A DNA stretch of 64,000 bases from Peromyscus leucopus (GCF_004664715.2 NC_051072.1:45306142-45370141); one strand, 5' to 3'; positions 42,887 to 54,425 are shown, counted from the first letter of the stretch. The notes: generated by a model from the sequence alone, not told the origin. Numbers and translations: made by a program.

Positions 42887-44472
42887 AAGACAAGGGTGTT
42901 TCCCAGTGTTCTGAAGGGTGTTTGGGTTTCCTTAAAAGGCAGATATCAACTTCTGTGTAAATGCTGAAGTCTGCAGAAATGCCGTGATCTGGAAGTAGGA
43001 GGTGTCAAGACAAGTGTGGATGACTCAATAAAGAATGTTGAGAAAGGGGGGTTGGTGGATACCGATCCACGTCTGTACATGAGATAGAGACATTGTCAAA
43101 TCTTGAAACCCCAAAGTCCAACTGGCTTTCTGCATTTCTGCAGGGTTCTCAAACCTCCATATGCAGCTGCTCCATAATTTACTGTTACATATATGTTTTC
43201 GTTCTTTGGTGGTGAAGGCAGTCATGGCAGTCGCCGGGCACAGTACAGTTTCTTCCACTTGCGTTGTAAGAGTCTATGTCTGAGGAGGGAGGGGGAATGG
43301 GTTGGTATAGAAAACAGAAGAAAATCTTTTTTTTTTTTTAAATAAGAAATTATTTTAAAAAAGAGGCTGTGTCTGAGATGCTCAGTGAGAACATTTGCTA
43401 GAATTTCTGCTTCAAAGGTAATGCTTCATACCATTTACACCCCTTACCTACCTCCAAGCCTGCCACCACAGTCTGATCAAAGACATTCGGGGTTCAGCTC
43501 ACTTGCAAAACCCTGTCACTTCCTGATTGCTTCCATGCTTGCTTCCTTGTGCTCTGTGTTTCACTGTCTCCTGCCCTCTACCACCTAGCAGTACCCAACA
43601 GCTCATCAATAGGTCTAACAACTACTCTGTGCCTGTCTTAGTTGTTGAGGCCACACAGTGAACAAGACCAACAATGAATCAGAGTTGTTAGAGTTTATTG
43701 TCTCTCAGTAACTCAGAGTCTCATCCAAGTCAGCACCCCTCCCGACAGCTTCCCGGTGTCCACCCACGTTCTTTCCCATCTCTTAGGGAAGACACTGTGC
43801 TTCTTCCCCAGAAAGCCGAGACAACTCCTTTTCCCTCCTGAATCCTCACAGGAACATCGTGGCTCTTCGTGTCTTAGCTAGATTGTTTATTTTATTAGCT
43901 AGCCTTTTTTTTTTTTGCATAGAGGTATTAGTGAAATAGAAATGAAAACTTCCTGTGGCCCAGTGTGTGCACCGTATGAAGAGGGAAGGTCAGACCGGGA
44001 GGAATTCCGGGTGAGGCAGTCATACCTGTGCTCTTCAGGGCTTCAGTCCACTTTATTCTCTCTTGCAGGTCCGTAACCAGCACACTTCACAAGCTGAAGA
44101 AAGAGCTAAACGTTCACAAACCATGAAAATCTTCCTGACTCATTAGCGCTTGCTGGCAATTTTGCCTAAATTTGCTGTTTTTCATGAGATTATGTTAGAC
44201 ATATACAAGTCCAAATTTGTTTTTTGAGACTTTCATTTTTCCCCCTTTTATTAGAGCATAATAGCCTATTTCATACCTATAACATGCCCTTTAAAGCTGA
44301 TATAATAGCATGATTACAAACCATTTTAGGAGAAGAACACGCATACATTTAATTGACAAAAAGAGGTTAAAACACAGACATGTACTTACTATGGATCTTT
44401 TCCATGGGAAGTTTTTGGCATATCATTTATATATCTAATTTTATATTTTATATGTATTTTTACATTTATTCA

Positions 44473-44474
<2 letters not shown>
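42887..44474. other. Mostly unique; weak L2-like piece at 43590-43690
   Basis: 'actctgtgcctgtcttagttgttgaggccacacagtgaacaagac' has the L2-like layout. A T-run lies at 43327-43340. No gene recognised. Confidence 0.4.

Positions 44475-44502
<28 letters not shown>
44475..44502. repeat. (TG)n microsatellite
   Basis: About 28 bp of TG. Confidence 0.95.
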
Positions 44503-44503
<1 letters not shown>

Positions 44504-44777
44504 TTGGTTGTGTGTATAGGCCAGAAGACAACTTACAGAACTCGGTTCTTTTCTTCCACCATCACTGGCCTTCTAATTTTCTCTATGGGTCCCACCATTC
44601 ACTGCCCTCTAATTTTGTACTTTTTATGCTGTTAAGTTTTATGTATGACTCTTTCAAATAGCTTATAATTGGTTATTTGATTTATATATTAAATGGTCTC
44701 TAAAGGCTCCTGTCCTCAGTAAAGCCTCAGTTGCCAGGTGCTGAGGCCACTGGGCAGTAACAGAATCATTAAGAGCT

Positions 44778-44779
<2 letters not shown>

Positions 44780-44841
<62 letters not shown>

Positions 44842-44850
44842 CTCTCTCTC
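44780..44850. repeat. (CT)n microsatellite
   Basis: About 70 bp of CT with a single interruption (ctcttctc) near 44822. Confidence 0.97.
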
Positions 44851-44939
44851 CCACCCCCACCCCATCTCTTGCCCTCTGTCCCATCACTCATTGCTAGGAA
44901 GTAAACAGTTTCTTTTCTTTTTGCCCATTTCCCCATTTT

Positions 44940-45550
44940 TATTGTTGGATAGTTTCCCACATTTATTTAAAGAATTTTGTTCGTTTTCAACACCTGTTCC
45001 TCTCACCCTCTCACTCATCTCCTTTCTCCCACCGCCATTCCTCTTCTTGGTGACACACCCTTTTTCCTTTTGTATCTTTTTTCTGGGTACAGCCCACTGA
45101 ATCTTGGAGGTTCTTGCCTTAGTGGGGGTGGGAAGTTATTCATTCAACAAGGATACCCTGTCTGCAGCTGCAGTACTGAAGAAAGGGATGCCCTTCCTCC
45201 CAAGCCTTAGTTGAAGATAGTCTCTCCGAGAGGAGTAGGGCTTCATAGGTGTCTCCCTTGTCCGCGATGGAATTCAGGTCTTTGGCTGCAGCGGGCTCAT
45301 GAGTGCAATGGCCACGCCATCCATGTCTAGAAGACATCTGTTGGCAGCATCTCTTCCCATCCTTGGCTCTTGTATTCTTTCTGCCCCATGTCGGGATGCT
45401 CTCTGAGCCTTGGTGTGGCTGTGTGATAGCCATGCCAGGTGATGCTGAGCATGCTACGGCGGGCAATGTTTTTGCCATGTATTCCCAAAGACATACTTCC
45501 TCGACACAGGCCCCACAGGTAATGGAGCTGACCAATTATAGACTGAAACT
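44940..45550 (-). mobile_element. LINE-1 (Lx-like) 3' UTR fragment
   Basis: Reverse-strand rodent L1 3' region as I recall it: 'tgggtacagcccactgaatctt', 'ccatgtctagaagacatctgttggcagcatctcttcccatccttggctcttgtattctttctgcc', 'cgggatgctctctgagccttggtgtggctgtg'. Pyrimidine-rich toward its left (3') end. The 131-codon minus frame over it reads repeat sequence and is not a gene. Confidence 0.55.
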
Positions 45551-46094
45551 AGAAGCCACATTAACCCTTCCCTTCCCTTCTTTAAGTTGATTGTGGGGGT
45601 GGGGTTGTCATAATGATAGAAAGGCGGCACACGTAATTGGATTCAGTTTTTAAGCATCAGTAAAACCTGAGAGTTCATGCCTCTTAAAGAAGGGAGACAA
45701 TCCATCTACATTTGATAGACTTTCTGATGACTTTTAATTGATTCCACCTTTTGTGTTTTCTCCGGGGCAGTTCCTTTCCCTTTGTTTCATTTTCTTCTAT
45801 TAGATTTCAATTTTTAAAAATTAACTCTTGCTCTTTATATTGGCTTGAAAATTATGCATCTCGTTGCTTTTTAAAAGCTCAGCACACACACAACTTAGTG
45901 TTGTTTGATATTTTAGTTTTGCCTTATTTAAGTCCTTAAAATTAATTGATGTTATTATGAAGTGCATTTAAATTGCTTCTAGAAAATGGGCCTTTTTCTC
46001 AGCCTTGCACCAAGTTCCTTCAGTCTTGTTTTCTTTCCAAAGTTTTTCCAGCCCTTCCAGATGATGGCATGGGCTTCTAAACTCTTCAGCATTC
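45551..46094. other. Unique AT-rich sequence, nothing recognised
   Basis: No family confidently recognised; may continue the L1M region that follows. Confidence 0.35.
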
Positions 46095-46455
46095 CTCTCA
46101 AAATGTCTTTTTTTATTTTTGCTTCTCTACTGAATTATTGATAGGATTTCAGGGTATAAAACTGTAAGTTCCTTGTTATTTTCCCTCAGCCTTGTGATTA
46201 TTTGATTCTATTGTTTTTTTTCTATGCATTGTTGATAAGAAATACGTTACTGCCTTATTGCTTTACAAATCCTGCATTTCTCTGCTTGTTTATAGAGATT
46301 TTTTTCTCTTGATTCATGCAGTCTAAAGTTTACCACAGTATAACTCAATGTTGATTTGTTTATATTTATCTTGTTTGAGCTCAGTGTACCTCTTCAACCT
46401 GAAGATGAGGCATTTTAAAATCCTCCACCCTTTTCTTAAATATCAGCTTCATCTA
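46095..46455 (-). mobile_element. L1M-like ancient LINE fragment (5' region)
   Basis: 'ttatttttgcttctctactgaattattg', 'ggtataaaactgtaagttccttgttattttccctcagccttgtgattat', 'gttgataagaaatacg', 'tatttatcttgtttgagctcagtgtacctcttcaacctgaag' follow the order of an old mammalian L1 5' region read on the reverse strand. Strongly diverged. Confidence 0.45.
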
Positions 46456-46467
46456 GTATCTCTGGAT

Positions 46468-46640
46468 CACAACCAGTAAATCATACATCATTGGCCAAAT
46501 TTGGCCAGTGCAAATAAAGTTTTATTGAGACAAGCCACACCCATTATGTACACAATGTGTGTAGCTGCTCCTGTGCAAATGTGAGTGGCTGTGAAAGAGA
46601 TTAATCAGCTCATTGAAAACCTGAAACATTTACTATTTAT
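46468..46640 (+). mobile_element. hAT-type DNA transposon remnant (mammalian)
   Basis: 'cattggccaaatttggccagtgcaaataaagttttattgagacaagccacacccattatg' and 'tgaaacatttactatttat' match a widespread non-autonomous mammalian DNA element (..gggccaaatctggcc..taaagttttattggaacacagccacgcccatt..). The 14-bp palindrome at 46493-46506 is part of it. Both terminal inverted repeats are missing. Confidence 0.5.
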
Positions 46641-46939
46641 TTTATTTTGCAATATGTGAGTCAATCTCTGATCTAGGCTTTCATTCTGGAACATGTATTA
46701 CACTTACAGAGACTTTTCATCCTACACCTTGTGTCTATTAATCTCTTATTGCAATTACTCTGATTTTACCTCTCTGTATTTCATTCTAAAGAGTTTTCTT
46801 AAGGCTATATTTTAATTAATAAATTTTCTTTATAATTATGTATAACCAAATATTTAATATACCTATAGAAGTTTTTAATCAGTTATAGTTTTACTTTTAT
46901 AAGAATTTAGCTTAAATCCTTTTTAAAATAAACACTTTA

Positions 46940-47053
46940 AACTTGTATCTCATGTATATGGGTATTAGCTGCCATATGGGTGCTGGGAACTGAACCTAGG
47001 TCCTCTGCAAGGACAACCATTGCCTCTAACTGCTGAACATCTCTCCAGCTCTA
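46940..47053 (-). mobile_element. B2/B3-type SINE fragment
   Basis: 'catatgggtgctgggaactgaacctaggtcctctgcaaggacaaccattgcctctaactgctgaacatctctccagct' is the reverse-strand head and box B region. The 3' half is lost. Confidence 0.85.
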
Positions 47054-47134
47054 AGCTTAAATTCTTAAATGTTGTTTTCCATTACTGTATCTGATCTGTT
47101 CTATCCTTCTCTTAGGCATTTAGATGGTTTTTTA

Positions 47135-47154
47135 AAAGATATATTTTACTTTTA

Positions 47155-47192
<38 letters not shown>

Positions 47193-47366
47193 TGGGCGTG
47201 TAATGTGCATGTGAGTGCCAGTGCCTGTGGATTCCAGAAGAGGGCATCAGATCCCCTGGAGCAGGAGTTTAAGGCAATGAGCCACCCAATGTAGTTGCTT
47301 GGAACCAAACTGTGGTCTTCTGTAAGAGCAGTAAGCACGCTTAATAATTAAACCATCTCTCTAGCC
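47135..47366 (-). mobile_element. B3 SINE with (TG)n in its tail
   Basis: Reverse strand: A-rich/TG tail, 'gtgagtgccagtgcctgtggattccagaagagggcatcagatcccctgg', 'gtcttctgtaagagcagtaagcacgcttaataattaaaccatctctctagcc'. The TG run (about 47157-47187) grew from the element's own GT-rich end. Confidence 0.9.
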
Positions 47367-48059
47367 ATTCACTGGAATATTTTAAGTGGTTTAATCACTT
47401 CATTTTTTAGGGTATTTAACCTTCTATCTGTGTCTGTGGGCTCTTGTTACGGTGCGTTGATTTCTCTTCTCTTCATGTAGTATTTTAGTGGGTCCTGGTT
47501 CTAGAAATTTCTCATTCTAGAAGTTTCAATTTTGCCTTTTACAGACACTTCAGAGATTTATGTCCTTGGGACTAATTTCTACATTAATTTCTTGCCTTAA
47601 TGATTCCTGCACCCACGAGTCATGAAAATTTGCTGCACATGCTGGTGTGTGCTGCAGGCTTCCTTCCTTCCTTTCCGTTTTCGTTCTCCCTGTCACCCCT
47701 ACTGTATCCTTCCATTCTTCCCCTCTTTCCTGCCGTTCTCCTTTCTTCCTTACCCCGTGTTTTTCTCTCTTCTGTCTCCCCAACTTTAGTTCGTACCCCC
47801 ATTCTCATTACTGCTATGTCGATCAACAGAAAACGTGCTCTGGTTTCATGACTTTGTCATTTCCCCTTCTAACAAAAACAATAAACAGATGACCACACAA
47901 TTCACATTTTCAGGTTCGAGATCCATATCAATGTTAGTGCACAGAGATAGATTTGTGTAGCCACACCCAGAATTAGGATATGAAACAGCTCCCCTATATT
48001 GGTAAAAATTCTTCACCATTTCCTGAAGCTAGATGTTTCTCTGTCTTTCAGAGCATTGC
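47367..48059. other. Mostly unique, pyrimidine-rich around 47660-47790
   Basis: The pyrimidine-rich stretch generates overlapping Ser/Leu/Pro-rich (plus) and Arg/Glu/Lys-rich (minus) frames that are composition artefacts. 47380-47560 may be another L1M relic. No gene recognised. Confidence 0.35.
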
Positions 48060-48192
48060 GTTAACTTTTAAATTATTTGTTTTGTGTGCTCACACATGCA
48101 TGTGTGGCAGTCTCCCTGGAGTCTGTTCTCTCCTTTGGCTCACAGGTCACCAGGCTCGGCAGCCTTTGCCTGCTGAGCCGTCTCACTGGTTG
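48060..48192 (-). mobile_element. Diverged tRNA-derived SINE (B2/B3/B4 group)
   Basis: 'ttggctcacaggtcaccaggctcggcagcctttgcctgctgagccgtctcactgg' is the reverse-strand head of a tRNA-type SINE; the 5'-ward part on this strand ('gtgctcacacatgcatgtgtgg') fits the CA-rich end. Confidence 0.6.
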
Positions 48193-48384
48193 TATTGAAT
48201 TCTTGTGTTTTGTTCTGAGCATCATATATACATCCATGGTCCAGCCACAGGGGCCAGGAAGGTCAATCTCTTGTCTCCAGGACTTCAGTCCGTTTTTACC
48301 TACCATGTTTCCAGTAATTGCAGTTGGCCAGAACAGCTATCACCACACAAACAGATAATCACATCACCTGCTGAACTTGTCAGC

Positions 48385-48775
48385 ATTTTCTAGAGAAACA
48401 GAACCAATAGGATGTGATGTACGTAGGAAGAGATTTGATTTTAGGAGATTTAGCTCATACTATTAGGGAGGCAAGTCCAAAATCTGCCGGGTGGGCTATC
48501 AGGCTAAAGACCTGCAGAAGAGTTGATGTCATTCAAGCCCATAAGCTGTCTTTGCAGAAATCCTTCTTTCCAGAGGGAAGTCTGTGGAACAAACATCCAG
48601 CTCTCCAAGCATCTGGAAGAGGACTACCCACATCACAGAAAACAACTTACTCCATTCAAAGTTCACTAATAACTGTTAATATCCTGCAAAGCACTCTCAC
48701 AGGAACATCTAGGATGTTTGACAACATATTTAGAAACATCAAGTTGGCACCTAAAATGAATCATCTTAAATCTAA
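48385..48775 (-). mobile_element. MLT2-like (ERVL) LTR remnant
   Basis: 'tctagagaaacagaaccaatagg', 'ggaggcaagtccaaaatctgccgggtgggctatcaggct', 'agagttgatgtcattcaagcc', 'ggactacccacatcacagaaaacaacttactccattcaaag', 'ttgacaacatatttag..aagttggcacctaaaatgaatcat' follow an ancient MLT2-type LTR in reverse. No internal retroviral coding sequence. A 139-codon frame overlaps it (48414-48833) but reads LTR sequence. Confidence 0.65.
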
Positions 48776-49172
48776 CTCTTGTTGTGTTTGCACACACATG
48801 CATTGTGATAAAGCATACTTAATCGGCAAATAATGACAGCTACAGGGTCATATTTTCACATAACACAATACAACTCAATCATGCATATGTCTGAGACATG
48901 CTTGCTCTTACAAAAGATGCAAAGCCCCTGGGTCATGCACACTCTTCTTAAATACACTACAACTAAAATATTCTGGTATAAAGTTAACAATAATTACATA
49001 CTATTACCTACATAGAAATCATATATAATAAGGGGTCTAAAAGTAGGAAGAAAACAAAGATGTCTGATACACAAAAACTTATTTATACCAAAATAAAAAA
49101 GAAATATAACAGCAAGAACCCTCAGTTTGAGGACTGGGTACATGGTTGTAGGTTATATTTATAGCTAAGTTC
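48776..49172. other. Unique AT-rich sequence, nothing recognised
   Basis: No family recognised. Confidence 0.4.
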
Positions 49173-49275
49173 TTTTTTTGAAACAGGGTTTTGATACATA
49201 GCTCAAGTCACCCTTAGAATTTTGTCTCAATCCCTGAGAGCTGGGATCACAGCTGTATGCCACCATACCTGGCAT
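49173..49275 (-). mobile_element. Diverged B1-like SINE
   Basis: 'tttttttgaaacagggttttgatacatagctcaagtcacccttag', 'gagagctgggatcacagctgtatgccaccatacctggc' is a reverse-strand B1/proto-B1 layout with the central part altered. Confidence 0.65.
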
Positions 49276-49992
49276 ACACGTTCCTTCTTCACAACTCATT
49301 CCATATTATCCTTGCCCCCACCAAGCATCTCCTCTAGTTACAGTCCTTTGCTTGCTAGGTTGACGTATCTTCATTCCTGGATGAAGGGTCTGGCTCATTG
49401 CTAGTCTGCCGAGACTGTACTATTGTACTTTTCCATTGACCTTAATTCCAGGACGTGATCTACTACTAAGGGGTCACGTGTTTCAGACATAACTCCTCCT
49501 TCCTCCACTGGGGAACAGTAGACCTACTTCTCCCTAGTGATGAGGACCATCCACCTAGCTAGAACAGAATTCTTTTTCTGTCTGTTGATTTAGAGGCATG
49601 GGAGGCCAAAGGTGCTGCAAGGCATTTTTTAAATGTTGGTTCAATAGAATTACTGTTGTGTTTCCTGGCTGAACTGAGACCTGCAGGCCGGCAGAGCATA
49701 ATGGCAAAGGTTCAGGAAACAAAAATCATGTTAGTAGCTCACTAGGGCCACTCTTACTGGAAAACCCATGGAAGAATTAACAATATTTAAAAGCCAGAAC
49801 AAATGTAATAAACCTTCCTATAACATTGTTGAATCCACAAGAGTGTTGAAGCATTCCTATTCCGGGTGCCAAAGCCATCTGAACTGGAGGAATGGCTGGA
49901 TAAAAAGTCTACACTATATATCCTTTTTTCCTTTGTACCGTGAAGAGTCATATTCTAGAAAGAAACACCGGTGACCCATTTTTTAAAGTAAA

Positions 49993-49993
<1 letters not shown>
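49276..49993. other. Unique sequence, nothing recognised
   Basis: No repeat family or exon recognised. Confidence 0.4.

Positions 49994-50034
<41 letters not shown>
49994..50034. repeat. (CA)n microsatellite
   Basis: About 20 CA units; its right end was duplicated when the truncated B1 at 50041 inserted. Confidence 0.97.
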
Positions 50035-50036
<2 letters not shown>

Positions 50037-50040
50037 CTTT

Positions 50041-50083
50041 TTTTTTTTTGGTTTTTTTGAGACAGGGTTTTTCTGTGTAGCGT
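50041..50083 (-). mobile_element. Severely 5'-truncated B1 inserted at a (CA)n edge, with TSD
   Basis: Only the tail and last ~25 nt of B1 are present on the reverse strand (T-run, tttttttgagacagggtttttctgtgtag). The left flank ends cacacacactactttt and the same 16 bp recur at 50084-50099 (the left copy merges with the T-rich tail). As in 40564-40632, the head was missing at insertion. Confidence 0.88.
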
Positions 50084-50316
50084 CACACACACTACTTTTA
50101 GTTTAAAAAAGAAACACGGTCAATTAGAGCAATTAATTAAAATGCCATTTAAGCAAGTGCCATTCAAGCAATTACATTAAACTGTTAGCAGGGTAGATAG
50201 AAGCTTGTCATCGAAGCGTCTACAGCATCTTGGTATCGGACTGGAAGTGGACTAGTCAGACTTCTTAGACATTGAATATATCTTTTACATCTCCAAATTC
50301 CAGTGTCCTTGTTTGC

Positions 50317-50410
50317 CCTTCCTCCCTTCCTCCCTTCCTCCCTTCCTCCCTTCCTCCCTTCTTTACTTCCTCCCTCCCTCCTTCACTTCTTCCTTCCTTC
50401 CTTTGTTTCT
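50317..50410. repeat. (CCTT)n pyrimidine tract
   Basis: Five or more near-perfect 8-bp cccttcct units, then a degenerate ctt/cct run. All-pyrimidine with mirror symmetry. Confidence 0.95.
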
Positions 50411-51498
50411 TTTCTTCTTGCTTGCTTTTTTCTTCTCTTTGTGTTCTTTTTAGTGAGACATTTCACACCTGTACAAGCAGGCAGATGCATTTGGTAACTT
50501 AAATAAATGAGAAGGCAAGGAAAAGCAAACATCTCCACAGACATTTCCGCACTTGCCTACACTTCATCAATTTCCTACAAAGTGCTCAAACCCTGTGCCC
50601 TAAAGTGAACTTTCCATCATCTCCCCCTAAGGTATTTTCCCTCTTCTCTTTCCTTTCTGGGGATCTCACTGGATCCTAGTCATCCAATCATTTAAGCCCT
50701 TAGAGCTAGTGGTCATTCTTCTTCTCTCCCTAAAGCCATGAGTCATTCTGCGGATTATACCTTTAGGTGTTTACCGAAAGCCTGTTGGCATTACTGCAGA
50801 TCTCAAATGTGTCAGGTTTTGCGTCGATGACCATCAGGGCTCCCAGCCTCTAGTGTTGCTTTTAGGCTCTAGTCAGAGTTGCTGCTCTTGTGGTGTGAAT
50901 GTCTGAACGCTGCTCTGCATCTTGTTATCTTACTGGTTTGTTTCCCCCCTTACTGCCATCTCTTCAGTCATCCACAAGTGGAAGAGTGAGAGACGCATCT
51001 CTGAAGAGATCGAATTAAGGCGTGTTGACATAGTCTCAGTGTGTGACTCAGTCTCTTCTGCACTCTCTCCCCCTGAGGTCAGAAATGCTGCAGAGTCACA
51101 GTGCTCCCTCATGAAACTTACTCCTAAAAAAGGAGAGACTGAGGACATCATTGTTTATCAGCTCATCCTGACTTCTCCAGACTTTAAGCCTGGCACCATC
51201 CTTGTTTTTATTGTTGATGCAGGGTGAGGAATCTGATGTGCTAGACAGACTCTAGTAGATCTCCTTTCATGTTTTCATTCACAAAGAACCAAGGCAGGAT
51301 CTGGGAATACTCCAAGAACAGGCACAAATCCTGTGCTTGTCCTTTGGTTTAGCCCTGAGAAGACCCGGTAGCTTCCCTTTGGGGTGTTTGGAGAATCCTG
51401 AGCCTGCCCTATTGGAAATGTGGCCAGCTTGCGGGAGAGATCACACTGAGAGACCTCTTGTGGAGAGCCATATGGAAAGAGAGAGTATGGGAGGGTAA

Positions 51499-51499
<1 letters not shown>
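50411..51499. other. Unique sequence; 101-codon open frame of unknown status
   Basis: The plus-strand frame at 50922-51227 has balanced amino-acid composition and lies outside recognised repeats, but I see no domain, no clear promoter and no conserved splice context. A chance frame or a very old processed fragment are both possible. No gene is called. Confidence 0.35.

Positions 51500-51553
<54 letters not shown>
51500..51553. repeat. (GA)n microsatellite
   Basis: About 50 bp of GA, preceded by purine-rich sequence from 51474. Confidence 0.97.
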
Positions 51554-51554
<1 letters not shown>

Positions 51555-52445
51555 TTGCTGGATAGGATCTTCTAGCTGACTCCATCAAGGCCCTATTCAC
51601 AACGAAGAGTTAGCTTGGACATTCTGGCCGGATAGCACGCCAGCTCACCCCAGGCCCAGCTGACAGCACTCAGAGCAGCAGAGTTGCCCGAGTGAACCTA
51701 GCCAGTCCACTGAACATGGGGATAATGCAACGGCTTTTGTTTAAAGTCTCTGTTTAGAAGTGGTTTCTTCCACCGCAATAACTGAATAACTGAAGCAGGG
51801 GTCATTGATTGTGTGTGGGGTCTTATTTAATTATTCATTTGGTTGGACTCCACTTCCAGGCATTCAGTTTGTTTTTCTGTGGGTTGAAGTTAGGCATTCA
51901 ATGAAAAAAAATCCCTCTAGTTCACAAGCAGTACAGGGCCTTTTTTTTTTTTTTTTAGAGGAACTCATTTGATGGTCCTTATCAATATCTGAAGCCCAGC
52001 AAAGCACACGCATAACAAAAACCACAAGCTCCAGGCTATGCATTGAATTGGCTAGATTCTTCTTGGTCTCTTCTTCATTAGGAAGTGCAATTATGTTGGC
52101 CTGTAAGACGATCGTTTAGGGTCTGGAGATACATTGATCTGAACTTCCCTTGGCAGGGAATAAGGGCGATATTGGATAGAAGAATGGTGTCGTTTTAGTT
52201 TGGAAAACTTCTATGAAATAAAAGGGGGAAATAAAAGAAAGCTGTCAAAGTGAGTATTGTCTGTCACACATGAAGATGCGATGGACACTTGACCCACTGG
52301 CCACAGGGACATGATAGTCTCCCTTCCCTGGAACAGAATTGACACGGGAAGTAGTTGTACGGTTAAGGATCTTCCCTCCCAGGTCCCTCGTGTGCAGTGT
52401 CAATGGAAGCGACGCTGGCAGTTGTGAGTCAAGAAGTCATTCTGT
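51554..52445. other. Unique sequence, nothing recognised
   Basis: A T-run lies at 51940-51956. No repeat family or exon recognised. Confidence 0.4.
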
Positions 52446-52560
52446 AGTGGGCATGATGGTGCACACTGGAAACCCCAGTGCTTGGAGATGGGAGCAGGAG
52501 GATCAGGAGTTCATCCTAACTCCACAGTGAGATTGAGCCCATCCTGGACTGCACAAGTCC
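52446..52560 (+). mobile_element. Diverged B1/B4-like SINE
   Basis: 'gtgggcatgatggtgcacactggaaaccccagtgcttggagatgggagcaggaggatcaggagttca' follows the B1 head-to-body order with many changes; a gaat/gaatg run follows at 52563-52590. Confidence 0.65.
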
Positions 52561-53529
52561 AGTGAATGAATGGATGAATGAATGAATGATGTCTTTATGC
52601 CCATTCAATGCTCTTTCCTCTTGTGCTGGTAGACACGAAGGACTAGAAGTCCCCAGGGAATGAGAGAGCTCTAGGACAGAAGGAACCTGGCTATCGGAGT
52701 CATGCTTGAAAGCAGACCCTTTTGCCTACTAGGAACCTTCACCATGAAAGGTTACAAGGGAAAAATAACATTCTGTTTTATTTGAGACTTTAGAAACCTG
52801 AGGCTCATTTGTTACAGCAGCTAGCAGCCCCTTAGTGAACACAATTGTTCATTTATGTGGAAATCTGCTTACTCTTTTCATAGAGAGATCATTACTAGTT
52901 TTGAATGTATGGAGGAGTTGATTCATTTCCTTTAGCCTCTCTTCTCATATTTATAAGGAGGGCCAAGGCAGTATGTACACTCTGCAGGATTTTTGTCATC
53001 CTAAGTGAGATCCTATGGCACCTCCTTGACTGAACAGTACAACGTCCCTATTCTGAGCACTCTGGACACCTCATCTGGCTGAGTCAGCCTGATGACCTAT
53101 GAACTGAATTCTCTTAGTGTCTGCATTTCTTTCAGACAGGTCAAGAACTTACCAGATGTTACGACACTGGTCACGGACCCCTGCTGCCTGACTTCAGAGG
53201 ACAGATGGCTATCACTAAGCTACCCTGGGTAGAACCACATAGGACGCCCAGCACAGAGCCTGACACACAGTAAGTGCATCATCACACACATGAGTTTTAT
53301 TTTCCTTCCTGTCTGAGGAAAGGAGGCATATGAAGCAAATGCGGATAAATAAACAAAATACAGGTGCGCGTGAAGCGCTCATGCTATTGATGTACAGGAG
53401 GAAAATTGACTCAGAGCCTGACCCAGGACAGACCTTACTTCAGGAAGTGTGGGACCGCTGGGCTCCTCACATCCTTCCCATCTCCTTCAATCCAGCACAC
53501 ATTTCTTGAGGCAAACTAGCGTTAAGTGT
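52561..53529. other. Mostly unique; possible MIR tail at 53245-53290
   Basis: 'cccagcacagagcctgacacacagtaagtgcatcat' resembles the MIR/L2 end (gcctggcacatagtaagcgctc). Otherwise nothing recognised. Confidence 0.35.
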
Positions 53530-53890
53530 CTCACTTGAGATGTAACTGAAAAGCAAGACGGCCTTTTCAGTTTTTGGTCATGCGGCACTTTACATACTTG
53601 CAGTGCTTTTAAAAAATTACAGAGCCATAATGAGAACGCTCGGCTTTCTCTCCCGTCCTACCCGATATTATTAGACCATCTCCGGAACGGCGCTGGCAGC
53701 GCTCTTTTCAGAGAAGGAGCGGCAATTTTCCCCATTCTAATTGCTACACCGAGAGCAATTTGTCTTGGGAGCTGCGGAACCACTCTCTTCGTTCACCTGA
53801 AGTTTCATCAAAGCCATATGCTTAATCAGTGTTTGCTCATGTTTATGGTCTGGTGCTTACTGACAGCCGGTGCAAAAAAGAGTAAGTCCC
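53530..53890. promoter_or_regulatory. Candidate conserved noncoding element
   Basis: Repeat-free block with unusually many retained CpGs in an AT-rich setting (gcggcac, aacgctcgg, tcccgtcc, cccgatatt, tccggaacggcgctgg, gagcggc) and homeodomain words (cataatga, ctaattgc, cttaatc). The strongest enhancer-like block in the window by eye. A 73-codon frame at 53818-54039 overlaps its end but has no recognisable domain. Confidence 0.42.
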
Positions 53891-54184
53891 CATCTGCATC
53901 AAAGTCCTCCTTAAATTCACCGGCATGCTGTTTCTGCGGTAATTTCAGTAGACAGGTGATTTTTCACGGCACCTTCCTGAGTTGCTCTCCCCTCCGCGGC
54001 TGGCTCTGTTTCTCTACCCGCTGTGCCTGGAAGATGTAGTCTTATTTGTACCACATGTGGTGGTGCTCAGCCTCCCTGCTTGCCTTGCTCATCCACTCAT
54101 CTTAGTACTTGATGCAACCGGAAACTGACGTTCTCCGCCAGGTCATTTAGAAGCTGTGGCTAGCATGTCAGGGAAGCCGGGCCA

Positions 54185-54425
54185 GAGGTGAACTGTGCGC
54201 TTGTGCCTTTTTTGGACAGCAGCAGCAGAGACCTTAAAACAGCTCTAGCGGCCCTAGGATCTAAGGAGTTTAACCCAGGGAAGGTCATTAACCTTAATGA
54301 TAATCATCGGCCTAATCAGCCATCAAGGCCCTGGAAAAGCGCATTAAGACCACCTCCCCGGCATTATTTGTTTACTGAAGCGAGGGAGTAGCTCAGCTAA
54401 CTGCAACTCATTAGATAAGGGTGGT
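54185..54425. promoter_or_regulatory. Candidate conserved noncoding element
   Basis: Repeat-free; contains 'ggtcattaaccttaatgataatcatcggcctaatcagcc', a forkhead word TTGTTTAC at 54368-54375, and GATAAG at 54414-54419, with CpGs kept (agcggcc, atcggcc, agcgcatt, gaagcgagg). It lies about 300 bp from the preceding block, so both may belong to one regulatory region. Confidence 0.4.

Noticed and set aside
45140..45535. 131-codon minus-strand open frame
   Set aside because: It lies in sequence matching rodent L1 3' UTR; not coding in that element.
48414..48833. 139-codon plus-strand open frame, the longest but one
   Set aside because: It reads the antisense of an MLT2-like LTR remnant for most of its length, so it is not a host gene.
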